DNA from: Chloroflexota bacterium
GTDB taxonomy: Bacteria > Chloroflexota > Anaerolineae > Aggregatilineales > Phototrophicaceae
Length of the DNA: 64,000 nt
Direction of reading: 5' to 3'
Assembly: GCA_026708115.1 (NCBI GenBank)
Contig: JAPOVL010000043.1
Span: 62,001 to 126,000, forward strand
Both the position numbers and the translations under genes were made by a program. The number at the start of each line of letters is the position of its first letter. Position 1 is the first letter of the stretch. A model generated the notes under the pieces. It was given only the letters and a program-made list of their open reading frames with translations, had not been told where the DNA came from and ran no database searches. This document shows, piece after piece, positions 25,802-34,724 of the stretch.

Positions 25802-26749
25802 ATGTTTCACAAACCATGGACCGGGGTACTGCCGGCGACGCTGTGTCCCTTCAATGACGACGACTCGATCGACGAGATCGGCTTACGTGATTACGTGCAG
25901 TATCTGGCCGCGGTGGATGGCATCACCGGCTTGGTCTGCAACGGGCATACCGGCGAGGTCATGTCGCTGCGCAATCATGAGCGGGCCCGCGTCACCGAGG
26001 TCATCGCCGACGAAGTTGGGCAAAAGGTCAAGGTCGTCTCCGGCGTTTGCGCCGAGGGCAGCGACGAAGCCATCGCCCAGGCGCGCGCCGCGAAAGACGT
26101 CGGCGCCGACGCCATCCTGTTGATGCCGCCGCATCATTGGCTGCGCTTCGGCAGGACCAGCGAAACCGCCGTGGGCTTCTTCGAAGATGTCGCCCATGGC
26201 GCCGATATCGACATCATCGTGCACCAGTACCCGGCCTGGACCAAAGCCGGCTATTCGCTGGCGGAGATGCAGGCGATGGCCCAACTCGACCGCGTCGTCA
26301 GCATCAAAATGGGCACGCGCGATATGTCGCGTTGGGCCTATGACTACCGCAATCTGAAGATTTCCGCCCCCGATGTCAGCATCATCAGCTGTCAGGACGA
26401 ATACTTGCTGGTGACGCTGCTCGACGGCGCCGATGGCGCGTTGGTTGGCTTCGCGGGATTCGTGCCGGAGTTGATCACAGCCTTGGTCAAGGCGGCCTTG
26501 AGCGGCGACCTGGAACAAGCCAATATGATGCAAGACAAGGTGCGCCCGCTCTCGCAGATCGTTTATCGCTTCGGCGAACCGTCGAGCGACGCCCATCAAC
26601 GCATGAAATGCGCCATGACACTGCTCGGCAACTTCCCGTCCATGCGCATGCGGCGTCCCATTCGTCCGCTGCCGCAGCAAGAGATCGACCGCATCGCCGC
26701 CGAATTGACCGAGGCCGGGTTCGCAGTGCTGGAACGGAATATCTCCTAG
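25802..26749 (+). CDS. DapA-family aldolase/dehydratase
   Basis: A 315-residue TIM-barrel lyase. It starts MFHKPWTGVLPATLCPF after GGAAAGG; the open frame extends 25 codons further upstream but lacks a ribosome-binding site there. The family features are NGHTGE (48-53, usually G-T-T/S-G-E), Tyr143 in VHQYPAW and the Schiff-base Lys169 in VVSIKMG. Members close 2-keto-3-deoxy acid pathways by aldol cleavage or act as keto-deoxy-glucarate dehydratases. Its position after the acid-sugar dehydratase supports this. The next gene starts at the following base. Confidence 0.82.
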   Translation: MFHKPWTGVLPATLCPFNDDDSIDEIGLRDYVQYLAAVDGITGLVCNGHTGEVMSLRNHERARVTEVIADEVGQKVKVVSGVCAEGSDEAIAQARAAKDVGADAILLMPPHHWLRFGRTSETAVGFFEDVAHGADIDIIVHQYPAWTKAGYSLAEMQAMAQLDRVVSIKMGTRDMSRWAYDYRNLKISAPDVSIISCQDEYLLVTLLDGADGALVGFAGFVPELITALVKAALSGDLEQANMMQDKVRPLSQIVYRFGEPSSDAHQRMKCAMTLLGNFPSMRMRRPIRPLPQQEIDRIAAELTEAGFAVLERNIS

Positions 26750-27871
26750 ATGGCGCGCGGACAAATCTATCCGCCGGAATCGACCTGTTTTCAAGACGAC
26801 AGAACCGGCGTCAAAATCAGGCAAATTACCGACCAGGCCTCGATCCATCATCATCCATTTTTTATCATCCCAGCTTATGACGATGCCATGCAGCGCTTGG
26901 TTTTTGTCTCACATCGCACAGGCCGGCCAGAGATCTTCGCCGAGGAGCGCGCGACGGGCAAGCTGATCCAAATGACAGAGCGTGAGGACATCGGCGAATA
27001 TTCGCTGTATCCCTCACACGATGGGCGCCACGTCTATTTCACCGCCGGCGCCGGCGCGTATCGAGTCCGTACCGAGACTTTGCGCGAGGAGCAACTGGTC
27101 GACTTCGGCGAGATCAACTTGCGCGAAGCGGGCATGGTCGCGGATGCCATGGGCACCACGGCGCTCAGCTTCGATGATCGCTTTTGGGCGATCCGCTTCA
27201 GTGTCAACGCGCAAGCCTGCCTGGCGGTTATCGATACCAGCAGCGGCGAGCACGAGATCATCCTCAAGCGCGATACCATCGCCCATCTCATGTTTTGCCC
27301 CGATGACGCCGACCTGCTCTATTATGCCGGTCCTCTCAAGGATCGCATCTGGATCGTGAATCGTGACGGCGCCGGCAACCGCCGCCTCTACCAGCGCGCG
27401 CCAGGTGAATGGATCACGCATGAAAGCTGGATCCCCGGCCGGCGCGAACTGGCTTTTGTCGATTGGAACCAGGGCATCCGCGCCATCAATGTCGATACCG
27501 GCGTCGAGCGGCGAGTCGCCTCTTTTAACGCTTGGCACGCCATCTGCAATCGCGATGGCAGCATGATGGTCGCCGATACCAACTTTCCCGATATCGGCTT
27601 GCAATTGTTCAACCCGCTGGACAGCGTAGGCGATCCAATCACGCTTTGCTACCCGGGCGCGAGCAACGAAGGCGCGCACTGGAACGGACCCTTCCCCTAC
27701 GAAGACGGTCCGATCAAAGTTTACGCGCCGCAACATACGCATCCGCATCCCTCGTTCTCGCCGGATGACCGCTACATTGTCTACACCAGCGACAGAACCG
27801 GGCAGGCGCAAGTTTATGAGGCGGAGATACCCGACGCCTTCAAAGAAAGGCTGCAAAATGGCACTGAATGA
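26750..27871 (+). CDS. Oligogalacturonate-lyase-like beta-propeller (PL22-like)
   Basis: A 373-residue seven-bladed propeller. The C-terminal APQHTHPHPSFSPDDRY segment places Gln328, His331 and His333 in the Q-x-x-H-x-H spacing of the Mn-binding site of PL22 oligogalacturonate lyases, and His263 lies about 65 residues earlier, as expected for the remaining ligand. TSDRTGQAQVY is also a typical PL22 ending. These enzymes split short galacturonate oligomers inside the cell; no signal peptide is present. Its ATG follows the aldolase stop directly, and its 3' end overlaps the next gene by 14 bp. Confidence 0.65.
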   Translation: MARGQIYPPESTCFQDDRTGVKIRQITDQASIHHHPFFIIPAYDDAMQRLVFVSHRTGRPEIFAEERATGKLIQMTEREDIGEYSLYPSHDGRHVYFTAGAGAYRVRTETLREEQLVDFGEINLREAGMVADAMGTTALSFDDRFWAIRFSVNAQACLAVIDTSSGEHEIILKRDTIAHLMFCPDDADLLYYAGPLKDRIWIVNRDGAGNRRLYQRAPGEWITHESWIPGRRELAFVDWNQGIRAINVDTGVERRVASFNAWHAICNRDGSMMVADTNFPDIGLQLFNPLDSVGDPITLCYPGASNEGAHWNGPFPYEDGPIKVYAPQHTHPHPSFSPDDRYIVYTSDRTGQAQVYEAEIPDAFKERLQNGTE

Positions 27872-29087
27872 GAAGCTGCGCGTGGCGCTGATCGGTACGG
27901 GCAATCGCTCCAAAACGACCTACCGACCGCTGTTCGATTATTTGAAACCCTGGATCGAACTGGTGGCGGTCTGCGACCCGGTAAAGGACTCGGCCGATGA
28001 ATTCGCGGGGTCGCTGGGCGTTCCGGCGTTTTATGATCTCAAAGCGCTGGTCAAGGCGCGCCCGATGGAAGCCGCCTTCGTGGTCAGCCCCATCCCCTCT
28101 CATCATTCAATCTGCTGCTACTTGCTCTCGCACGGGATCCACGTCAACGTGGAGACGAGCATGTGCAGCCTGCTGCTTCAAGCGCAGGAGATGGTGCAAG
28201 CGGCGCGCGACAATGATACAGTCTTGCGCATCGCCGAGAATTTCTTCCGTTTTCCCTTCGACCGCATGATGAAGTTGATCGCCGACGACGGTTTCATCGG
28301 GCCAATCAAGCGCTTGACCTGTTGGCACGATCACACCGGCTACCACAACAACTCGCGCTGGATCCGCTTTTTCGGCGCGCATCCCAGTGCGGCGCAAGCG
28401 ATATCGCATGTCATGCCGACGGAAGGGCACTATCAGCTGGCGCATCGCTATCACGAATCGGAACAGTACCGGGCGCACTTTTTTTGGTTCCCGGATGAGG
28501 CGCTGGTCATCGACCACGCCGGCAATATCAAAAGCATGCTGGGGCGCTATCCGCGGCCGGGTTACACAGAACTAGCCGGGTCGCGCGGCGCGATTGTCCA
28601 GCAGGCGGGCCCAGGCTGGCACGGCATCGGCGAAGTGCGCTATTGCACCGAAGAGGCGCTGGCAAATGGCGGACGTCACGACCTGGCCTACCCTATCGTA
28701 CATCTGGGAGACGGGCGCGATTGGTTGTCCTCGCATGTCGATCTGCCGACCGGGCGCATCGAATACGTCAATCCCCATCGACTGGGCGCGAGCGCCTACC
28801 ATCGCCGCAACTACTACAGCGCCGCGGTCATCAGTCATATCGTCGATTTTGCCGAGACGGTGCGTGGACTGCGCCAATCCGAATACAGCGCCGAAGATGC
28901 GCTCATGGCGATGATGATGGATGTCGCCACGCGCGAATCGGCTCTGCAAGACGGGAGGCGGCTATCGCTGCCGCTTGAGGGCGATCTGGAATCGGAGGCA
29001 ACCGCGCGCGCGGGGCTGAAACAACTCCACGGCGTCGATCCGCTGGATATCGAGGGCATGCTGGGCATTAGCTTTCCGCGGCCCTAG
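27858..29087 (+). CDS. Gfo/Idh/MocA-family oxidoreductase
   Basis: A 409-residue NAD(P)-dependent dehydrogenase-like protein: LRVALIGTGNRSKTTYRPLF at the N-terminus is the Rossmann fold, followed by LVAVCDP. The EKP motif is replaced by VNVETSMCS, so the usual catalytic lysine is missing and the protein may have a modified or non-redox role. The start at 27858 follows AAAGG; the gene overlaps the PL22-like gene by 14 bp, which indicates coupling. Long for the family (usually about 330-390 residues). Confidence 0.78.
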   Translation: MALNEKLRVALIGTGNRSKTTYRPLFDYLKPWIELVAVCDPVKDSADEFAGSLGVPAFYDLKALVKARPMEAAFVVSPIPSHHSICCYLLSHGIHVNVETSMCSLLLQAQEMVQAARDNDTVLRIAENFFRFPFDRMMKLIADDGFIGPIKRLTCWHDHTGYHNNSRWIRFFGAHPSAAQAISHVMPTEGHYQLAHRYHESEQYRAHFFWFPDEALVIDHAGNIKSMLGRYPRPGYTELAGSRGAIVQQAGPGWHGIGEVRYCTEEALANGGRHDLAYPIVHLGDGRDWLSSHVDLPTGRIEYVNPHRLGASAYHRRNYYSAAVISHIVDFAETVRGLRQSEYSAEDALMAMMMDVATRESALQDGRRLSLPLEGDLESEATARAGLKQLHGVDPLDIEGMLGISFPRP

Positions 29088-29121
29088 CCCCGAGCGCAGC
29101 CCTGCAGACGGGGCCGATGCC

Positions 29122-29946
29122 ATGAACAAGGACATGCCGACGACGCGAGGAACTGGCGGCAGATCCGCCTTCCTTTACAGACGGACTGCATTTTTGGCGC
29201 ACCGCGCCGATGCGCGCTTTTCCTACTGCTTGTACGTGCCCGATGAAATCCGGCAGGTCTGCGTCTATGTGCATGGGACTTACCGAGACGCTGCCGTCTA
29301 TCGCGATCAACTCAGTGACTTCGCGATCAGGCATCGCGTTCTTGTTCTGTGCCCGCTCTTCCCGGCCGGCCTCATTGACCCCGACGATGTCGACAACTAC
29401 AAGCAATTGCTCTACCGAGGCATTCGCTTTGGCCTGATTCTGCTGGACATGCTGGAAGAGATTCGCGCGCGATATGACCTGGCGAACGATCGCTTCATGC
29501 TGGGCGGGTTTTCCGGGGGCGCGCAATTCGCGCATCGCTTCGCCTATTTGCATCCAGGGCATGTGCGGGCGCTTTCGCTGGCGGCGCCCGGTCGCGTCAC
29601 GCTGCTCGACGAGTCGCTGGATTGGTGGAGCGGCATCCGCAATGTCGAGCAGCTATTTGGGCAGATCATTGACGCCGGCGCGCTGCGTGATATGCCGATA
29701 CAGCTTCTGATCGGCGCAAATGACGATGCGAATATCACGATCAACAGAGGCGATGCCGATTGGACGCCCGACGAGAACCGAGCCGGCAGCAACCGCCGCC
29801 AACGTCTGGAAGCGCTCTATCTGCAATACCGGCAGATCGGCTGCGATGTGAGCATCACGGTCGTGCCGGACTGCGGACACGACTGGCTGCCGCTGCGGGA
29901 TGCGACAGTGCGCTTTTTTGAGACATCTATGCAAGCCCTGGACTGA
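29122..29946 (+). CDS. Alpha/beta-fold hydrolase
   Basis: A 274-residue hydrolase with an oxyanion-hole VHGT (about 50-53), the nucleophile elbow GGFSGG (Ser131), and a C-terminal catalytic His in DCGHDW. The layout resembles small esterases and PHB-depolymerase-like proteins. No signal peptide. It lies 34 bp behind the oxidoreductase gene at the end of the operon and could remove acetyl or methyl esters from imported pectin-type oligosaccharides (inference from context). Confidence 0.75.
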   Translation: MNKDMPTTRGTGGRSAFLYRRTAFLAHRADARFSYCLYVPDEIRQVCVYVHGTYRDAAVYRDQLSDFAIRHRVLVLCPLFPAGLIDPDDVDNYKQLLYRGIRFGLILLDMLEEIRARYDLANDRFMLGGFSGGAQFAHRFAYLHPGHVRALSLAAPGRVTLLDESLDWWSGIRNVEQLFGQIIDAGALRDMPIQLLIGANDDANITINRGDADWTPDENRAGSNRRQRLEALYLQYRQIGCDVSITVVPDCGHDWLPLRDATVRFFETSMQALD

Positions 29947-30046
29947 GGATTCCGAAGCGTTCGCGACAATGTCTCCAAAAAGTCGCGTGGCGTGCAACCG
30001 GCGAATAGCGCTGTGGTTCACATAGAAAACGCGCCCGCCGAAAAAC

Positions 30047-30102
30047 TTGCCAAACGGCAAAAAAGATGTTATTATGTTGGCAATGTTACGAAATCGATTT
30101 CG
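30047..30102 (+). promoter_or_regulatory. Promoter and LacI-type operator of regulator 2
   Basis: TTGCCA (30047-30052) and TATTAT (30070-30075) are separated by 17 bp. The perfect palindrome CGAAATCGATTTCG (30089-30102) lies just beyond the probable start site and 15 bp before the ATG, as expected for autorepression. The sequence differs from the operator of regulator 1, so the two regulators should not cross-talk strongly. Confidence 0.75.
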
Positions 30103-30117
30103 AAACCGCTTCTGTTT

Positions 30118-31143
30118 ATGCCTTTAACGATTGAAGACCTCGCAAACGAGTTGGGCGTTTCTCCTTCGACTGTGTCCAAGGCGCTGAACAACCGCGCTGA
30201 TGTCTCGCTGAAAACCAAAGAGCGCGTACGACGAACGGTACAAGAACTCGGCTATCAGCCGTCTGCGGCGGCCCGCAGCCTGCGCCGTCAGCGCAGCGAC
30301 AAAATCGGCTTAGTTGTCAATTATCCCATACACCGCGTGAGTGACTTCCTGGCGGAGTTGATCCCGGGCATGGCGACGGTCGCCGAACAATCCGAATATC
30401 ATCTGATCCTCTACACCTCGATGGCTGGCAAGGCCGAGCGGATTAAGAGCCTTTGCCGCTCGCGCGAGGTTGACGGGATCATCGTGGCCTGGCCGCCCGG
30501 CTCGCGCGAGACGGTAGCGCTATCGCAACTCATGGCGGAAGAGGAGATGCCGCATGTCTTCCTGCCCCGGCGCGTCGCACATGATGGCGTCTCTTTTGTG
30601 GCTGCCGATCATGTACAGGGAGCGAAAGCCTTGACGCAGCACCTGATTTCCCTGGGGCACAGGCGCATCGGCTTCGAAAGACTGCCGGAAGTTTACGAGA
30701 CTGACCGCGACAGGCATGCGGGATATGCCTGTGCCTTGCGGGAGGCGGATATCCCTTATGATCCGTCACTGGTCATTTCGTCGACATCCGCAGACCCGCA
30801 ATACCATACGCGGTCGTTCAGGACGTTTTTGTCTCATCCTGAGCCGCCGACAGCGATTCTCTTTTTCACCGACCCAATGGCGATTAATGCCTTGTCTCTG
30901 GCAAAAGAACAACATATCCGTATTCCGCAAGATCTGTCCATCGCCGGTTACGATGGCATCCTGGCCTCCGGCGTGACAGAGCCGGCCTTAACGACCGTGG
31001 AGCAAGCGGTGTCGGATATGGGCAGGCTGGCCGTCGACAGTCTGCTGCAATTGATCGAAGAACAGCCGCGGACGCCGATTCAACATACGCTCCCGGTGGA
31101 GCTTATCGTACGCGGATCCACCGGGGCGAATCCATATGGATAA
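30118..31143 (+). CDS. LacI/GalR-family transcriptional regulator 2
   Basis: A 341-residue regulator starting MPLTIEDLANELGVSPSTVS, with a complete helix-turn-helix followed by SKALNNRADVSLKTKERVRR, the hinge YQPSAAARSLRRQ, and an effector domain ending IPQDLSIAGYDGILASG and LTTVEQ. The reading frame is open further upstream, but the promoter and operator occupy that DNA. It precedes a MalEFG-type importer operon on the same strand and probably controls it. Confidence 0.9.
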   Translation: MPLTIEDLANELGVSPSTVSKALNNRADVSLKTKERVRRTVQELGYQPSAAARSLRRQRSDKIGLVVNYPIHRVSDFLAELIPGMATVAEQSEYHLILYTSMAGKAERIKSLCRSREVDGIIVAWPPGSRETVALSQLMAEEEMPHVFLPRRVAHDGVSFVAADHVQGAKALTQHLISLGHRRIGFERLPEVYETDRDRHAGYACALREADIPYDPSLVISSTSADPQYHTRSFRTFLSHPEPPTAILFFTDPMAINALSLAKEQHIRIPQDLSIAGYDGILASGVTEPALTTVEQAVSDMGRLAVDSLLQLIEEQPRTPIQHTLPVELIVRGSTGANPYG

Positions 31144-31291
31144 CGTGAACCCGAGCCGATCGTAAACTGTCAAAACGCGCCGTAGGGGCGGCGTGAACGG
31201 AACGAGGAAAAGGTGGCGATCGCTTTTTTGGAAAGCGCGCCTTTTTGCAAAGTCAGCGACGTTCGACGTCTATCACCTAAAGGAGTTTGTC

Positions 31292-32584
31292 ATGCGTTTA
31301 TTTCTTTCTGTATTGCTGCTGTTGGGATTTCTCGTTTCGATCCCGGCATTCGCCCAAAGCGGAGACCCCTGCAATATCGATGCGCCGGCCGAGCCGGTGA
31401 CCATCGAGATGATCAGTTGGCCCTTCGCCATTACCGAGTTCTACGCTGCGGAAATGGAAGCCTGCAGCGCGGTAGACAACTTGACAATCAACACCAACCT
31501 GTTGGATTCCTCTTCGCTGCAAGAGCAGGTTCGCCTGGCGCTTTCAGCCGGTGGCGATTCGCCCTATGACATCCTGCACGGCGCCAATGGCCAGGTTGCC
31601 GAATGGGGTCCCCCCGGCTGGGTCATGCCCCTTAACGATCTAATCGACAAGTATCGCGACCAATATGACCTAGACGATATCCCCGCGGGTTACTGGGATA
31701 GCGGCAGCTACCAAGGCAGCATTTACGGCATTCCCATGGTGGGCAATACGCTGCACCTGGTTTACCGCACCGATGTCTTTGAAGAGAATGGCTGGGCCGT
31801 CCCCGACACCTACGACGAGCTGCATAGTTGGTGCGACGAGGTTGGCTTGGGCAACCCGGATTGGGAATTGATCTATGCCATGGATGTATCGCGCGCCCGG
31901 GCCTGGGAGCTGGAATTCTTCATGCTGCTGCGCGCCATGGGCGGCGACTACCTCGATGACGACAATATGCCCGCCTTCAACAGCGACGAGGGCGTCGCCG
32001 CTGTCGACCTGATGATCGAGACAGTTAATCGCTGCGTCGGCGCTGACGGCGTCGCCTACGGCTTGAACGAAATCCAGGTCGCCATGGGCAACGGCGGCTT
32101 GCCGCTGACCAAGATCTGGGCCAGCCGCGCCGCCACAATGGCGGATCCTGAACGCACAGATTTGGGCGATGTGATTGGCTACGCGCCCGCGCCGAGCGTC
32201 GTCGAGGGTGGCCCGCGCGCCGGTTCCGCCTGGCTGGATTTCTACTTCATCCCAACCAACACCACCAACGATCCCGATCTGATCTTCCAGGTCATCATGG
32301 AAACGGTTGACGCCGCCAGCCAGCAAGCTGCCGCGGCCGTCGGCTCGACCACGCGCAATTCCGCCGGCGAATTTGGCGGACCCTACTTGCCCGCGGCCAA
32401 CGAAACGATCGGCAACGGCATCGGCAACTACGCCATCAACCCGGCCGTCTCAATCGCCATCGCCAAGCTCGAGCAGTACCTGCCGCTGGTATGGCCCGGC
32501 GACATGACTGCCGAAGAAGCGCTGGAAGCCGCCGCCGACGACTACATCACCGAAGCGAGCGCCCAAGGCTTCATCGAGGGCTAG
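31292..32584 (+). CDS. ABC transporter substrate-binding protein, family 1
   Basis: A 430-residue sugar-binding protein. The start MRLFLSVLLLLGFLVSIPAF, with AAAGGAG six bases upstream, gives a signal peptide cleaved near AFA-Q (about 22) without a lipobox. The mature part shows the family-1 pattern: EQVRLALSAGGDSPYDILHG, the WVMPLNDLIDKY segment, IYGIPMVGNTLHLVYRTDVF and a C-terminal PAVSIAIAKLEQYLPLVWPG. It should deliver a carbohydrate to the permeases encoded downstream. A perfect hairpin follows its stop codon by 22 bp. Confidence 0.9.
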   Translation: MRLFLSVLLLLGFLVSIPAFAQSGDPCNIDAPAEPVTIEMISWPFAITEFYAAEMEACSAVDNLTINTNLLDSSSLQEQVRLALSAGGDSPYDILHGANGQVAEWGPPGWVMPLNDLIDKYRDQYDLDDIPAGYWDSGSYQGSIYGIPMVGNTLHLVYRTDVFEENGWAVPDTYDELHSWCDEVGLGNPDWELIYAMDVSRARAWELEFFMLLRAMGGDYLDDDNMPAFNSDEGVAAVDLMIETVNRCVGADGVAYGLNEIQVAMGNGGLPLTKIWASRAATMADPERTDLGDVIGYAPAPSVVEGGPRAGSAWLDFYFIPTNTTNDPDLIFQVIMETVDAASQQAAAAVGSTTRNSAGEFGGPYLPAANETIGNGIGNYAINPAVSIAIAKLEQYLPLVWPGDMTAEEALEAAADDYITEASAQGFIEG

Positions 32585-32606
32585 GCTGATCCTAACCCTC
32601 CCTAAA

Positions 32607-32632
32607 CCCCTCCCCATAGCTATGGGGAGGGG
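32607..32632. repeat. Perfect 26-bp palindrome after the binding-protein gene
   Basis: The arm CCCCTCCCCATAG is followed directly by its full reverse complement. There is no T-run. It lies between the binding-protein and permease genes, as in the other importer operons of the window, and belongs to the C/G-rich repeat family. Confidence 0.75.
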
Positions 32633-32758
32633 AGCATTGCGGACCAGCAGGTGTCACCGAGCGCATGCAGCGCACGGCTTGACGTTGTCCCGTTGACATT
32701 GGGAGAGAACCAGACGGCATAGAATCAACAGATATGCCCTCGGAAGAGGTCCAAGCAA

Positions 32759-33622
32759 ATGAAACGCAACGCCTTTTACGCCTTCGCCTCACCCAGCATC
32801 GTCATCATGTTCGCATTGATGGTGCTGCCGCTCTTGATGGCGATTTTTCTCAGCTTTCAATACATGACCTTCCGCAACGTCACTGCGCCGGAATTCGTGG
32901 GCTTGCGGAATTTTATTGAGATCTTTGAGGACCAGCGCTTCTGGCGCTCCTTCGAGTTCACCGCGCTTTACATCGCCATCGTCGTGCCCAGCTGGGTTGT
33001 CATCGGCTTCGTCGTCGCGCTATTCCTCGATCAAGTCTCGGGCTTGGTCCGTGGCGTCTATCTCTCCATATTCCTGTTGCCCTTTATCATCGTGCCTATC
33101 ATCGGCACGATCATGTTCAAACAACTCTGGGAACCATCCGGATTGTTGACCTGGCTGTATCAGCAGATAACTGGCGCGCGCTTCCGCGTTAACGAGACCT
33201 CGGTCAAAACGCTGATCATCGTATTTGGTATCTGGTACGTGACGCCCTTCACCATCGTCGTCTACTTTGCCGGTTTTCAAACACTGCCCATAGAAATGTT
33301 TGAAGCCGCCTCCATTGACGGCGCAACCCGCATGCAAAAGATCCGACACATCGTCATTCCCTACGTGAGCTCTTTGACGATCTTCATCTTGCTCTTTTCG
33401 ATTATGGATTCTTACCGCGTCTTCGACAGCGTCTTTGTGCTATCCGAGCTCAATCCGCAATTCAAAGCCGACACCGTCATGACCTACACATTCCTGACTG
33501 CCATGCAGGTGCAGCGCCTCGGCAAAGCCAACGCTATGGCCATCATCACTGTCATCGGCATCATGGTGGTGCTCGTCCCCTTCCTCTATCTCATGTACAA
33601 AGAGCAAATCGAGGAGCGCTAA
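32759..33622 (+). CDS. Sugar ABC transporter permease, MalF/UgpA type
   Basis: A 287-residue permease of six membrane segments. It starts MKRNAFYAFASPSIVIMFAL, has the P-loop-contacting EAA motif EAASIDGATRMQKIRHIVIP, and is of normal length. The ribosome-binding site is GGAAGAGG. The next permease starts one base after its stop. The pair with the family-1 binding protein defines a CUT1-type importer; the ATPase must be a shared MsmK/UgpC-type subunit encoded elsewhere. Confidence 0.9.
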   Translation: MKRNAFYAFASPSIVIMFALMVLPLLMAIFLSFQYMTFRNVTAPEFVGLRNFIEIFEDQRFWRSFEFTALYIAIVVPSWVVIGFVVALFLDQVSGLVRGVYLSIFLLPFIIVPIIGTIMFKQLWEPSGLLTWLYQQITGARFRVNETSVKTLIIVFGIWYVTPFTIVVYFAGFQTLPIEMFEAASIDGATRMQKIRHIVIPYVSSLTIFILLFSIMDSYRVFDSVFVLSELNPQFKADTVMTYTFLTAMQVQRLGKANAMAIITVIGIMVVLVPFLYLMYKEQIEER

Positions 33623-33623
33623 A

Positions 33624-34628
33624 ATGGACCGCGTAACCAGCCGCCCGGGCCGCGTCCTCGTGCATATTGTGCTCGTCCTCTTCGCTGTATACAGTCTCGT
33701 GCCCTTCTTTTGGACGACCCTGCAGTCTTTCAAGACATTTAAGGACGCCTTCTCGCGGGCGCCGATTTTCATATTCCAGCCCACTTGGAAGAACTACCAG
33801 GAAGTCTGGATTCGCTCCCTGCCCGATGCCGGCTCTTCGGTCGGCTACATCATTCTGATGGCCGCTGTCATCATCACCTGCCTGATGCTCTTTGCCCGAT
33901 ACATCCCGATCAACCCGGCCTGGATCTACATCGGCGGTTTGATCGGCTACGGCGTCCTGCTCTGGGCAATACCGCAGCAGGTCTACATGGCGAAATACTA
34001 CAACTACTTCATCAACACGATCGTCGTCACGGTTTTCACCATCATCACTTCGATCAGCATCGGTTGCCTGGCGGGCTATGCGCTGGCGCGCTACGCCGGC
34101 ATGGCCGCGGTGGTGATACTCATCGCGGCGCTGGCGTTCCGCGCCTTGCCGCGCCTGGCATTCGTGCTGCCCTATTTCTGGATCGGGTCATTGACCAATC
34201 TGCTTGATACCCATATCCTGGTCATCGTCGCCCTGGTCGCGGTCAATCAGCCCTTCACAATCTGGATGCTGCGCAGCTTCTTCATGGAAGTGCCCAAAGA
34301 CCTGGAAGAATCGGCCATGGTCGATGGCGCCAACCGCTTGACTTCCTTCCTCAATGTGATTGTGCCAGTTGCCTGGCCCGGCATCATCTCGACCGCTCTC
34401 TTCACGCTTTTGCTGGCCTATAATGAATTCTTGCTGGTGCGCGTTCTAACGCAGACCAATTGGACCTTGCCGGTTGCCATTTCACGTTACACCGGCGCAG
34501 AAGATCCAGCGCAATTGACATTGGCAGCCGCGGCTTCGGTTTCGGCGACCATTCCCATCATCGTAGTAATTTTGTTCTTTCAAAAGCATCTGGTGAAGGG
34601 ACTTGCGGCCGGCGCCGTGAAGGGTTAA
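33624..34628 (+). CDS. Sugar ABC transporter permease, MalG/UgpE type, with extra membrane segments
   Basis: A 334-residue permease, about 50 residues longer than usual. The first membrane segment (VLVHIVLVLFAVYSLVPFFW) is followed by the expected WKNYQEVW, but then a hydrophobic insertion (IILMAAVIITCLMLFARYIP and AWIYIGGLIGYGVLLWAIP) precedes the usual YFINTIVVTVFTIITSISIG. The EAA-type loop is EESAMVDGANRLTSFLNVIV. The insertion adds probably two membrane helices. Function otherwise as for MalG-type subunits. Confidence 0.88.
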   Translation: MDRVTSRPGRVLVHIVLVLFAVYSLVPFFWTTLQSFKTFKDAFSRAPIFIFQPTWKNYQEVWIRSLPDAGSSVGYIILMAAVIITCLMLFARYIPINPAWIYIGGLIGYGVLLWAIPQQVYMAKYYNYFINTIVVTVFTIITSISIGCLAGYALARYAGMAAVVILIAALAFRALPRLAFVLPYFWIGSLTNLLDTHILVIVALVAVNQPFTIWMLRSFFMEVPKDLEESAMVDGANRLTSFLNVIVPVAWPGIISTALFTLLLAYNEFLLVRVLTQTNWTLPVAISRYTGAEDPAQLTLAAAASVSATIPIIVVILFFQKHLVKGLAAGAVKG

Positions 34629-34724
34629 CTGCGAAACCGTGGCGCGCCAATCATCGCATCGCGCCCGATAGACGCAGTCCGGTGAAACGCTGCCTGTCGG
34701 CATCTAAGGAAAAGGAGAAACAAC

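Noticed and set aside
32681..32758. Promoter before the MalF-type permease (TTGACA near 32694)
   Set aside because: The best -10 candidate, TAGAAT, is 21 bp from the -35 box, which is too far; read-through from the binding-protein gene is more likely.
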